DNA of 64,000 bases from Alkalibacterium sp049389645 (GTDB taxonomy: Bacteria > Bacillota > Bacilli > Lactobacillales > Carnobacteriaceae_A), in the NCBI RefSeq assembly GCF_049389645.1, contig NZ_CP186540.1, forward strand, positions 434,001-498,000, in the 5' to 3' direction. Shown here piece after piece: positions 1 to 8,546 of the stretch. Positions within the stretch are counted from its first letter, which is position 1. Each line of letters begins with the position of its first letter. The position numbers were made by a program, and so were the translations under genes. The notes below the pieces were generated by a model. The model did no database searches. It was not told the origin of the DNA and saw nothing but the letters and a program-made list of their open reading frames with translations.

Positions 1-1520
1 GCTTCATTTGAAGGGTATTCAACTATGATTGGGATAAGCAGCTCTTGCAACTCTGTTCCGTTTTGATCAATATTTGCTCTGTAATACTCATACTTGATGC
101 GCTCCTGGGCAGCATGTTGATCAATAACATACAGTCCTTCTTCGTTTTGAGCGAACAAATAAGTGCCATGCATTTGTCCGATGTATTCCAATTCAGGAAA
201 TTGCTTTGTCTGCTCTACTGTATTACTAACTTTCTCAACTGTTTTCAGAATAGGTTCTTCGTGAATCATAGCATTTTGTTCTGAAGTGACTCTGTTTCTC
301 TCTTCTACAGAGCCAGCTGCTTCTGCCTGATGAGTTGAGCCAGTATCTTCATAGATATAAGCATTGCTCGGCTTGGGTTTGTCCCACCCACCTAGAGGAG
401 CTCTCGATGCTGATTCTTGATTATCTTCTTTCGGGTTGCCGTCAAAAGTTAGACGTGTCTGTTCGTCTTTCGGATACCTTATAGAGCCATTATTTTTCTT
501 ATTTAAATTATCTAACGCACTTGGAATCCTCACTTCTTGATTCATCCTGTTGTTAATTGCAGAACCAATGAGTTGGCCTAATTCTTTCTCATTACTTATC
601 CGTATTTGCTGCTTCGTTGGATGCACATTGACATCTAAAAGTAACGGATCGATTTTTACATTAATGACGGCTATAGGATACCTGCCGATCATGATTTTTG
701 ATCCGAATCCGTCTGCAATCGCTTTATTCAAGGTGAAATTTTTAATATATCTGCCGTTAATAATTACCGTAAGGTATTTATTATTGGCACGGGTCACTTC
801 AGGTAAAGAAACATAACCCGATACGTCAAAGTCAAAAGAAGTCTCTTTGATTTCACACATCTTCTTTGCAATACTAACGCCGTAGACACCTGCAATTGCT
901 TGTTTTTGGTCACTATTACCTGCTGTCTTTATCATAGTATTCCCATCTGAAACTAGTTTAAATGAAATTTCAGGATGAGCTAATGCCAGCCGGTTGACTG
1001 TGTCATTAATGTGAGCCAATTCTGTCTGCAGTGTTTTTATATACTTCAGTCGAGCAGGTGTATTATAAAACAATTCCTCAACCTTTATATTGACTCCTTT
1101 TCGTGAAGAAGCTGCACGTTGTTCCATAATTTTCCCGCCATGCAATTCGATATGCACACCCGGTTTTGCTGCTTCAGCTGTTTCTAAAGTGATTTTTGAT
1201 ACAGAGGCTATACTCGGCAATGCTTCTCCTCTAAAGCCTAACGTTCGAATCCTGAACAGGTCTTCGTCTGCAATCAGCTTCGAGGTCGCATGTCTTTCAA
1301 AAGCCGAAGGAACTTCAGCTGCAGGTATGCCTTCTCCGTCATCAATGACTTGAATACTTTTGATTCCTGCTTCTTCTACAAAGACTTCGATACGCGTGCT
1401 GTTGGCATCGATAGCATTCTCCAGCAGTTCCTTGACAACGGATGCGGGGCGTTCAATGACTTCCCCGGCTGCTATTTGATTGGCTAACGTCGTTGACATA
1501 ATTTGGATTTTAGTTGTCAT
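1..1520 (-). CDS. mutL: DNA mismatch repair protein MutL (3' part cut by window edge)
   Basis: MutL is the ATP-driven matchmaker of methyl-independent mismatch repair; it couples MutS bound at a mismatch to strand incision. The first about 506 codons are present and the C-terminal end lies beyond the left edge. The GHKL ATPase motifs are visible: ENAIDA near residue 35, DDGEGI near 60 and GFRGEAL near 95. A variable linker follows after about residue 330. At 87-122 the frame encodes DQHAAQERIKYE, the DQHA(X)2E(X)4E metal-binding motif of endonuclease-type MutL, so this protein probably nicks DNA itself. The ATG at 1520 is 17 bases from the mutS stop, so the two genes form one unit. Confidence 0.95.
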   Translation of the reverse strand, partial: MTTKIQIMSTTLANQIAAGEVIERPASVVKELLENAIDANSTRIEVFVEEAGIKSIQVIDDGEGIPAAEVPSAFERHATSKLIADEDLFRIRTLGFRGEALPSIASVSKITLETAEAAKPGVHIELHGGKIMEQRAASSRKGVNIKVEELFYNTPARLKYIKTLQTELAHINDTVNRLALAHPEISFKLVSDGNTMIKTAGNSDQKQAIAGVYGVSIAKKMCEIKETSFDFDVSGYVSLPEVTRANNKYLTVIINGRYIKNFTLNKAIADGFGSKIMIGRYPIAVINVKIDPLLLDVNVHPTKQQIRISNEKELGQLIGSAINNRMNQEVRIPSALDNLNKKNNGSIRYPKDEQTRLTFDGNPKEDNQESASRAPLGGWDKPKPSNAYIYEDTGSTHQAEAAGSVEERNRVTSEQNAMIHEEPILKTVEKVSNTVEQTKQFPELEYIGQMHGTYLFAQNEEGLYVIDQHAAQERIKYEYYRANIDQNGTELQELLIPIIVEYPSNE

Positions 1521-1536
1521 TTAACTTTTCCAACTT

Positions 1537-4125
1537 TCATTCTCGGTTCTTTAATTTCTGTTGTAACTGACTTAAAACGTGTAAAGCATCCAGTGGCGTA
1601 GTTGCCAACACATTCATTTTCTGCAGTTCTTCAATCACAGCTTTCTCATTTTTATCAAGCGACTCAAATAAATTCATTTGTTCCTGTGATTGAGTTTCAG
1701 CGAAATCATTGTCATCCTTCTTTTCAAAAAGATGTTCTTCTTTCTTCTCTAATTCCTTTAATATGCTTTCTGCTCTTTTTAACAACGGATGAGGTAAACC
1801 CGCTAGTTTGGCGACTTGGACACCGTAACTTTTATCTGCAGCTCCAGGTAACATTTGATGCAGAAAGACCAAGTCACCATCTTCTTCCACAGCCCCTACA
1901 TGGACATTTTTCAGCTTGGGTAAACGCTCATCCAGAACTGTCAGCTCATGGTAATGTGTAGAAAACAGGGTCTTAGCTTTGATTTGATCATGGACATATT
2001 CAATAATTGCTTCAGCTAGAGCCATCCCGTCGTAAGTGGCCGTGCCTCGTCCGATCTCATCAAACAACAGGAGACTTTTTGGCGTCGCATTTTCCAATGC
2101 CTGATTTGTCTCTGTCATCTCGACCATAAAGGTACTTTGTCCACCTATCAAGTCATCCATAGCACCTATCCGTGTGTATAGACGATCGAATAATGGTAAT
2201 CTTGCTTCTTCAGCCGGAACGAAACAGCCCATTTGAGCCATGATAATAATGAGAGCAAGTTGGCGCATATAGGTACTTTTACCTGACATATTAGGCCCGG
2301 TGATCAACAGGACGGATGTCTCATCAACGAGTTCAACATCATTAGGCACATAGGCTTGTTCTCCCATGACTTTCTCGACTACAGGATGTCTGCCCTTAAT
2401 GATCGATACATCTTGACTATCCATTCTAAATGATGGTCTCACGTAGTTGTATTCTTCACTCACCGTAGCAAAACTTTGAAGAACGTCAATTGTCGCGATT
2501 ACTTTAGCTAATCGCTGCAACCGCTCGATCTCTTCTTTCACTTGATTTCTGACCTCAACAAATAATTCGTATTCCAAGTTCTTTGATTTTTCTTCAGCTT
2601 CCAGTATAAGCGATTCTTTTTCTTTCAATTCCGGTGTACTATATCGTTCGGCATTCGAGAGCGTTTGTTTTCTTTCGTAACGACCTTCTTCCAACTTGGC
2701 TACATTGGCTTTTGATATTTCAATATAATAACCGAAAACTTTATTAAAGCCTATCTTCAGGTTTTTAATACCAGTGGCGGTTCTCTCTTTTTGTTCAAGT
2801 TCAGCCATCCATTTTTTGCCATTTGTCATGGCTTCTTTGTATTTGTCCAACTGAGGATGATAGCCCATTTTTATGATTTCTCCATCCGTTGTAGATAACG
2901 GCGGTTGCTCAACGATCGAGTGCTCAATCAGTTCTTTCACATCATCGATTGGGTCTAATTGGTTTAAGTATTTAGTCCAATGATTTTCATCATTAAGCAT
3001 TTCAACGATTCCTTTTATATATGGAATCTGTTCGAGTGAATGTTTGAGTTGAACAAGGTCACGGGCGTTGACCGTTCCAAAGGCTGTGCGTCCTGCCAAT
3101 CGTTCCAAATCATAAACTTTATCCAGAAGCTCTTTCAAATCATTTCTTTCGAAAAAATGATTGAGTAAACTTTCAACATAATTCATTCTCTCTTCAATCT
3201 TAGATTTTTGAATCAGCGGCTTATCCAGCCATGATTTCAACATCCGTCCACCCATAGACGTTTTAGTTTCATCTAACAACCATAATAAGGTTCCTTTTTT
3301 AGTACCATCTCTTAAGGAAGCAGATAATTCGAGGTTTCTTCTCGCTTCTTGTCCGAAAATAAGAAACTGATTTGTTTCATATTCCTCAATTTCCTGGAGA
3401 TGATCTAACCTTCTCATTTGTGTATCTGATAAATAAGAGAGCAATAAATCGATTACTTTCTTTAACTGAGACTCATCAAATTTTTCGGTGAGATGTTTCA
3501 GTTCATGCATTGGCTCTTCGCTAGAAGCATGAGAGACAGACATATTCCATTTGTTTTTCAATAATTCTTGTAATTCCAGGAATTCTCCTGGTTCAAAGAT
3601 GGCTTCTTTGCAGTTAAGAGAAGTCAGCTCATTTATGGCCTCATTTGAATCTTCAACACTGGTGACTTTCATTTCTCCTGTTGTTAAATCAGCGAGCGCT
3701 ATGCCAATCAGTTGATCTAATTGCATTATTGCTGCAATGTAGTTATTCTCTTTGGCATCAACGGTTTTTGATTGCATCACGGTTCCGGGGGTGATGACTT
3801 GCACCACTTCTCTTTTGACCATCCCCTTACTTTCTTTGGGGTCTTCGACTTGCTCACAAATGGCTACTTTATGACCCATTTCAATCAGAGAATCAATATA
3901 CCCTTTTGCAGCATGATGTGGCACACCGCACATTGGTATCCGTTCATCTGCATTTTTATTCCTACTCGTTAAAGTGAGTTCTAATAATCGAGATACTTCT
4001 ACAGCATCTTCAAAGAACAGTTCATAAAAATCACCCAATCGGTAAAATAAATAAGCATACGGGTATTTCTTTTTGATTTCCAGATACTGTTGCATCATAG
4101 GCGTCTGTTTTGTTTTTTGAGGCAC
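1537..4125 (-). CDS. mutS: DNA mismatch repair protein MutS
   Basis: MutS recognises base mismatches and small loops and recruits MutL. The mismatch-wedge motif GDFYELF (Phe-X-Glu) lies near residue 35, followed by connector, core, clamp and the C-terminal ABC ATPase with Walker A GPNMSGKST and Walker B LLFDEIGRGT. Length (862 aa) is normal. The frame is open from a GTG at 4134, but that codon sits directly on the Shine-Dalgarno GAGAGAG; the GTG at 4125 lies 8 bases past it and gives the usual N-terminus MPQKTKQTPMM, so I chose it. mutL follows after 16 bases, consistent with a mutSL operon. Confidence 0.96.
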   Translation of the reverse strand: MPQKTKQTPMMQQYLEIKKKYPYAYLFYRLGDFYELFFEDAVEVSRLLELTLTSRNKNADERIPMCGVPHHAAKGYIDSLIEMGHKVAICEQVEDPKESKGMVKREVVQVITPGTVMQSKTVDAKENNYIAAIMQLDQLIGIALADLTTGEMKVTSVEDSNEAINELTSLNCKEAIFEPGEFLELQELLKNKWNMSVSHASSEEPMHELKHLTEKFDESQLKKVIDLLLSYLSDTQMRRLDHLQEIEEYETNQFLIFGQEARRNLELSASLRDGTKKGTLLWLLDETKTSMGGRMLKSWLDKPLIQKSKIEERMNYVESLLNHFFERNDLKELLDKVYDLERLAGRTAFGTVNARDLVQLKHSLEQIPYIKGIVEMLNDENHWTKYLNQLDPIDDVKELIEHSIVEQPPLSTTDGEIIKMGYHPQLDKYKEAMTNGKKWMAELEQKERTATGIKNLKIGFNKVFGYYIEISKANVAKLEEGRYERKQTLSNAERYSTPELKEKESLILEAEEKSKNLEYELFVEVRNQVKEEIERLQRLAKVIATIDVLQSFATVSEEYNYVRPSFRMDSQDVSIIKGRHPVVEKVMGEQAYVPNDVELVDETSVLLITGPNMSGKSTYMRQLALIIIMAQMGCFVPAEEARLPLFDRLYTRIGAMDDLIGGQSTFMVEMTETNQALENATPKSLLLFDEIGRGTATYDGMALAEAIIEYVHDQIKAKTLFSTHYHELTVLDERLPKLKNVHVGAVEEDGDLVFLHQMLPGAADKSYGVQVAKLAGLPHPLLKRAESILKELEKKEEHLFEKKDDNDFAETQSQEQMNLFESLDKNEKAVIEELQKMNVLATTPLDALHVLSQLQQKLKNRE

Positions 4126-4163
4126 TTCTATCACTCTCTCATTGATTTCATAATTTTATAATT

Positions 4164-4970
4164 TTATAATTCGAATAATGACATGTCATCATCTATGCGT
4201 ATGGCTTCTATTTTTTTAGCTTTGCCGGTACGGTCATCTATTTCAATATAACATGCATTCAACTTGCTTCTGCCTTTTTCTGGAACTTCAAATCTCTGGG
4301 GCATTTGAGTTGTGAATTTTGAAAGTATCGGTTCTTTTTTCATACCTAAAATCCCGTCGTAAAAGCCAGTCATTCCAACGTCGGTCTGATAAGCCGTTCC
4401 GCTTGGTAGTATGCGTGCATCATTTGTTTGGACATGCGTGTGCGTTCCTACGACAGCAGATACTTTACCGTCCATGAACCAACCCATGGCTTCTTTCTCA
4501 CTTGTTGCTTCTGCATGGAAATCAATTAGGATGTGATCCGTACGCTTTGCAGCTTCTCTTACGAGGCTTTCACCGACTCGAAACGGATCTTCGTAATCTC
4601 CCATAAATGAACGTCCATGTAGATTTATAACCGCCAGTTCCAATTGGTTGATTTTAATGTAGGCTATCCCTTTACCCGGTACAGCAGCTGCCTCAGGATA
4701 ATTTGCTGGTCTTATTAATTTTTTAGCATCGTCGATAAATTCAAAGATTTCTCTTTTATCCCAGGTGTGATTACCCATGGTGATTAAATCTACGCCGGAC
4801 TGCAAAATCTCTTTATATAATTTCTCTGTAATACCTCGGCCATCTGCCGCATTTTCACCGTTGGCAATTGTTGCTTGGGGTTTATATTTTTCTTTTAATT
4901 TAGGAAGCCATTCATTTAACTTTTCTGTTCCCAAAGAACCCACGATATCTCCAATAAATAGCAGTTTCAT
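4164..4970 (-). CDS. ymdB: YmdB-family metallophosphoesterase (2',3'-cNMP phosphodiesterase)
   Basis: This 268-aa protein matches the YmdB family, dimetal phosphoesterases that in Bacillus hydrolyse 2',3'-cyclic nucleotides and influence biofilm and motility decisions. Visible metal-site motifs are FIGDIVGS at the N-terminus, NGENAA, GNHTWDK near residue 68 and GTHTHVQT near 175. Family knowledge: the gene commonly follows rny, as it does here. It lies 29 bases upstream of the probable mutS start, but a 460-base AT-rich gap and the rny terminator separate it from rny, so it probably has its own promoter. I could not identify that promoter convincingly. Confidence 0.9.
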   Translation of the reverse strand: MKLLFIGDIVGSLGTEKLNEWLPKLKEKYKPQATIANGENAADGRGITEKLYKEILQSGVDLITMGNHTWDKREIFEFIDDAKKLIRPANYPEAAAVPGKGIAYIKINQLELAVINLHGRSFMGDYEDPFRVGESLVREAAKRTDHILIDFHAEATSEKEAMGWFMDGKVSAVVGTHTHVQTNDARILPSGTAYQTDVGMTGFYDGILGMKKEPILSKFTTQMPQRFEVPEKGRSKLNACYIEIDDRTGKAKKIEAIRIDDDMSLFEL

Positions 4971-5429
4971 CTTTATTCCTCATTTCTAGTCTATTGATTC
5001 ATTTTAACAGTTTTAAGGTACTAAAATCAAAACAGTCTGCACATTCAATAGATCTAATTTACAGCTTTCACTAACTTATTTGTTAATCAATTAAATCAAT
5101 CTCAGCTTATTTTTTTGTACAAGTATACATAGTTAATCATTAATTTAACAGTACTATGACAGGCTCAGTTTCTTTCTGCTCATGAGTTTTTCAGTTCATC
5201 CGCTAAACAGAAGAATCACGAAAGAAAGTTCCCACGATTTTTATGAACCTATCCCTTAATTAAAACCAAAATCAACACATGCTTACAGCATTAATATCTC
5301 CAACTAAGTGCGGGTAAGCTATATTCTGATCCTTTTCGTTTATTTCACTATTTCTCAATATAATAATTAACTGTCACTAACTTTCTAGGTTTCTTTAAGT
5401 AAGCTTCTATTTGAATAAAAACAGCTGAA
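4971..5429. other. intergenic stretch without a recognisable gene
   Basis: This AT-rich stretch of about 460 bases lies between ymdB and the rny terminator. I see no reading frame with a ribosome binding site, no tRNA and no riboswitch I recognise. It presumably holds the ymdB promoter and a long leader on the minus strand. A weak candidate -10 (TATACT on the minus strand, near 5122-5127) has no good -35. Confidence 0.5.
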
Positions 5430-5468
5430 AAAAAACCAGTCAAGAAGAAAATCTTCATTGACTGGTTT
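5425..5468 (-). terminator. rho-independent terminator after rny
   Basis: An 11-bp stem AAACCAGTCAA/TTGACTGGTTT (5433-5443 with 5458-5468) is followed on the minus strand by a run of eight T. It lies 12 bases past the rny stop and separates rny from ymdB. Confidence 0.9.
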
Positions 5469-5480
5469 TATAATTAACTT

Positions 5481-7040
5481 TTACTTAGCATATTCAATTG
5501 CTCTAGTTTCGCGTATCACCGTTACTTTAATATGTCCAGGATAGTCCATATCATCTTCGATTTGTTTACGTACATCTCTCGCTAATTTGGATGCCATACT
5601 GTCATCCAATTCATCTGGCTTAACTATAATACGTATTTCTCGACCAGCTTGAATCGCATAACTTTCTTTGACACCTTTAAAGCTATTAGAGATTCTCTCT
5701 AGATTACCAAGTCTTTGTAAATAATTCTCTAAGGATTCACTTCTTGCTCCTGGTCTTGCAGACGAAATAGAATCTGCCGATTCGACTAAGACAGCAATGA
5801 CTGATGTTGGATCAACATCACCATGATGGGATGCAATCGCGTTAACAACAGTTTCATTTTCCTGATACTTCATAGCTAATTGAGCTCCGATTTCAACATG
5901 CGAACCTTCAACTTCACTATCTAAAGCTTTCCCTATATCATGAAGTAATCCGGCACGTTTTGCTAATTGAACATCTTCGCCTAGTTCTGCAGCCATTACA
6001 CCAGCAAGTTTTGCGACCTCAATTGAATGATTCAATACATTCTGACCATAACTTGTTCTAAAGTGCAAACGTCCGACAACTTTCATTAAATCAGGATGAA
6101 TGGAGTGAATACCAAGTTCAAACATGGCTTCTTCACCAATTTCTCTGATTCGTTCGTCCATTTCTTTACGTGACTTTTCTACAGCCTCTTCAATTCTACC
6201 TGGATGAATGCGTCCATCAGAAATCAGTTTTTCCAAAGCCATTTTAGCCGTTTCTCTTCTAATTGGATCATATCCACTTAGTATGACAGCTTCAGGTGTG
6301 TCATCAATAATCAAGTCCATACCTGTTAGACTTTCAAGTGTTCTGATATTGCGTCCTTCACGACCGATAATACGACCTTTCATATCATCGTTCGGTAAAT
6401 TGATTACACTAACAGTTGACTCTGTAACTTGGTCAGCAGCACAGCGTTGAATCGCTTGAGTGACAATGTTTTTCGCTTTTTTATCAGCATCCATTTTTGC
6501 CTGATCCTCAAAACGTTTTACCATGATGGCCATTTCACGAGTTAACTCTTTTTCGGTCTGTTTGAGCACGACAGATTTTGCCTCTTCTTCTGATAAACCT
6601 GCAATAGTTAGAAGTTTTTCGTTTTGTTCTTCTAATAAATCTTTTGCAGCTTGCTCCAGCTCTTCCACTTTTTTCTGACGAGCAGACAATTTATCATCTC
6701 TGCTTTGCAATGAACTTTCTCTTTTATCTATAGTAGTCTCTTTACGCTCTAAGTTATCTTCTCTTTGCGCAATTCTACTTTCTTGTCGAGACACTTCAGA
6801 TCGACGTTCTTTTAGCTCCCACTCTGCTTCTGTTCGATAAGAATGGATTTCTTCCTTTGCCTCCAGCAACGCTTCTTTTTTCAGAGTTTCAGCTTCTTTG
6901 TTTGCGTCTTCAATAATGTCTTCAGCTGTTTGTTTAGAATTAGCTAATCTTTTTTCAAAGCTTTGTTTCGTAATATAAGATCCTGAGACTAAACCAATGA
7001 TTAAAGCAACGATAGCGAAGGCTATTGAAAGTATGTCCAT
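5481..7040 (-). CDS. rny: ribonuclease Y
   Basis: RNase Y is the membrane-anchored endoribonuclease that starts bulk mRNA decay in many Firmicutes. The 519-aa product has the full family layout: one N-terminal membrane helix (residues about 5-24), a long charged coiled coil (about 30-200), a KH RNA-binding domain with GRIIGREGRNIR near 225, and an HD domain with GLLHDIGKA near 368. The start is supported by GGAGGTG 6 bases upstream. A TTGACA-17-TAAAAT promoter lies 136-164 bases upstream, giving a leader of over 100 bases. The gene is monocistronic by its flanking signals. Confidence 0.97.
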   Translation of the reverse strand: MDILSIAFAIVALIIGLVSGSYITKQSFEKRLANSKQTAEDIIEDANKEAETLKKEALLEAKEEIHSYRTEAEWELKERRSEVSRQESRIAQREDNLERKETTIDKRESSLQSRDDKLSARQKKVEELEQAAKDLLEEQNEKLLTIAGLSEEEAKSVVLKQTEKELTREMAIMVKRFEDQAKMDADKKAKNIVTQAIQRCAADQVTESTVSVINLPNDDMKGRIIGREGRNIRTLESLTGMDLIIDDTPEAVILSGYDPIRRETAKMALEKLISDGRIHPGRIEEAVEKSRKEMDERIREIGEEAMFELGIHSIHPDLMKVVGRLHFRTSYGQNVLNHSIEVAKLAGVMAAELGEDVQLAKRAGLLHDIGKALDSEVEGSHVEIGAQLAMKYQENETVVNAIASHHGDVDPTSVIAVLVESADSISSARPGARSESLENYLQRLGNLERISNSFKGVKESYAIQAGREIRIIVKPDELDDSMASKLARDVRKQIEDDMDYPGHIKVTVIRETRAIEYAK

Positions 7041-7175
7041 CTAATCACCTCCGTATCATTATTTAGTTTTCATGCAATAAAAAATAATCAGATATTTCAT
7101 TAATTGATAATATCGTATTTTAGTTATAGTACACGATGACGTTTACTTTATAAATTAAAGAAACATACTACACTA

Positions 7176-7204
7176 ATTTTATAGTTCTTTGCATGTTCTG
7201 TCAA
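7176..7204 (-). promoter_or_regulatory. sigma-A promoter for rny
   Basis: On the minus strand TTGACA (7199-7204), a 17-base spacer and TAAAAT (7176-7181) form a near-consensus promoter directed at rny. Confidence 0.75.
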
Positions 7205-7225
7205 CATAGTTTTTATTTTAGTCTA

Positions 7226-7251
7226 GTTATAAATGAATTAGCATTTATAAC
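7226..7251. repeat. perfect 10-bp inverted repeat upstream of the rny promoter
   Basis: GTTATAAATG (7226-7235) and CATTTATAAC (7242-7251) are perfect complements around a 6-base spacer. The repeat ends 21 bases upstream of the rny -35. It has no T-run, so it is more likely an operator than a terminator; that is inference. Confidence 0.55.
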
Positions 7252-7267
7252 CCATTTAACTATTTAA

Positions 7268-7320
7268 TTAAAAAAGTTGAATTTCTGTTTCAGAAAAGTC
7301 TGAACATGGAAATTCAACTT
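7268..7320 (-). terminator. rho-independent terminator after recA
   Basis: A long hairpin has the outer stem AAGTTGAATTT/AAATTCAACTT (7274-7284 with 7310-7320) and a second inner stem around TCAGA/TCTGA. It is followed on the minus strand by a T-run and lies 13 bases past the recA stop. Confidence 0.9.
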
Positions 7321-7332
7321 AATTTAATTACG

Positions 7333-8433
7333 CTAGTCTGCTTTCAAAGCTTTTACCTCTTTTGGCTCTTTTGCTTTTGATTCTTTTGGCTCTTTTGCTT
7401 CTTTTGGCTCTTTTGCTTTTTCTTCTACTTGGACTGCTTCTTCATCACCGACGCCGAATGCAGCTCTAACTTTTTTCTCAATTTCAGCTCTAAGATCAGG
7501 ATGGTCTTTTAAATACTGTTTTGCATTTTCTCTTCCTTGACCAATTCTTTCATCGCCATATGAGTACCATGCACCAGCCTTGTCGATAATATCTACTTCA
7601 GCTCCCATATCCACTATTTCACCGATTTGTGAAATCCCTTCTCCGTACATAATATCAACCAAAGCAAGTTTAAATGGTGGCGCCACTTTATTTTTAACTA
7701 CTTTAATTTTAGTACGGTTACCAGTCATGTCAGTCCCCATCTTAATGGATTCTCCACGTCTTACTTCTAAACGAACTGTAGAATAAAATTTCAGTGCACG
7801 ACCACCAGGGGTTGTTTCTGGATTACCGAACATTACACCAACTTTTTCACGGATTTGATTGATGAATAAACAGATGGTTTTGGTTTTATTGATTGATCCA
7901 GATAATTTACGTAGTGCTTGTGACATTAAACGGGCTTGTAAGCCAATATGGGTATCTCCCATTTCGCCATCTATTTCTGCTCTAGGCACTAACGCCGCCA
8001 CTGAGTCAATAACAACGATATCAACTGCTCCACTTGAGACTAATGCATCAGTGATTTCTAGTGCTTGTTCGCCGGTATCAGGTTGAGATAGGAGTAATTC
8101 GTCAATATTTACGCCTAGTGCACTAGCATATTTAGGATCTAAGGCATGCTCGGCATCAATAAATGCAGCAATACCGCCATTGGCTTGTACTGAAGCTATA
8201 GCGTGAAGAGCCACGGTTGTTTTACCCGAACTTTCCGGTCCATAAACTTCAATGATTCTCCCTCTAGGATAGCCACCTATTCCAAGCGCTACATCTAATG
8301 CCAAGGAGCCACTGGAAACAGATTTTATCTGCGTATCAATTTTCTCTCCCATTTTCATTATAGAGCCCTTACCATATGCTTTTTCTATTTTTTTTAATGC
8401 TACTTCTAAAGCTTTTGCGCGATCATCTGCCAT
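7333..8433 (-). CDS. recA: recombinase RecA
   Basis: RecA forms ATP-dependent filaments on single-stranded DNA, drives strand exchange and triggers LexA cleavage. Walker A GPESSGKTT lies near residue 66, with the DNA-binding loops further on (MGDTHIGLQARLM near 165, then the region before GGRALKFYS near 210). The body to about residue 334 is standard. The last 30 residues are a Lys/Glu/Pro repeat (KEPKE several times) instead of a simple acidic tail. The start follows GGAGGAAAAT. A promoter and a LexA-type box lie directly upstream, so SOS control is expected. Confidence 0.98.
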   Translation of the reverse strand: MADDRAKALEVALKKIEKAYGKGSIMKMGEKIDTQIKSVSSGSLALDVALGIGGYPRGRIIEVYGPESSGKTTVALHAIASVQANGGIAAFIDAEHALDPKYASALGVNIDELLLSQPDTGEQALEITDALVSSGAVDIVVIDSVAALVPRAEIDGEMGDTHIGLQARLMSQALRKLSGSINKTKTICLFINQIREKVGVMFGNPETTPGGRALKFYSTVRLEVRRGESIKMGTDMTGNRTKIKVVKNKVAPPFKLALVDIMYGEGISQIGEIVDMGAEVDIIDKAGAWYSYGDERIGQGRENAKQYLKDHPDLRAEIEKKVRAAFGVGDEEAVQVEEKAKEPKEAKEPKESKAKEPKEVKALKAD

Positions 8434-8493
8434 TTATTTTCCTCCTACAATTTTAACTATCTCATACGTGTTTTTGTTATCTTCACTCTTTAT

Positions 8494-8522
8494 ATTTTAA
8501 CCTTCACAACAAAAAAAATCAA
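8494..8522 (-). promoter_or_regulatory. sigma-A promoter for recA
   Basis: Minus-strand TTGATT (8517-8522), 17-base spacer, TAAAAT (8494-8499). The LexA-like box at 8531-8544 ends 8 bases upstream of the -35. Confidence 0.7.
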
Positions 8523-8530
8523 GCATTTTT

Positions 8531-8544
8531 CGAACGTTTATTCG
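8531..8544. promoter_or_regulatory. LexA (SOS) box candidate
   Basis: The 14 bases read CGAATAAACGTTCG on the minus strand. This matches the Gram-positive LexA/DinR consensus CGAACNNNNGTTCG with one mismatch. It lies between the cinA stop and the recA -35, the expected place for an SOS operator. Confidence 0.7.
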
Positions 8545-8546
8545 CT

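Noticed and set aside
4140..4175. Tandem ATAATTTT units between mutS and ymdB
   Set aside because: Three short AT units in an AT-rich gap; too simple to call a regulatory element or a variable repeat.
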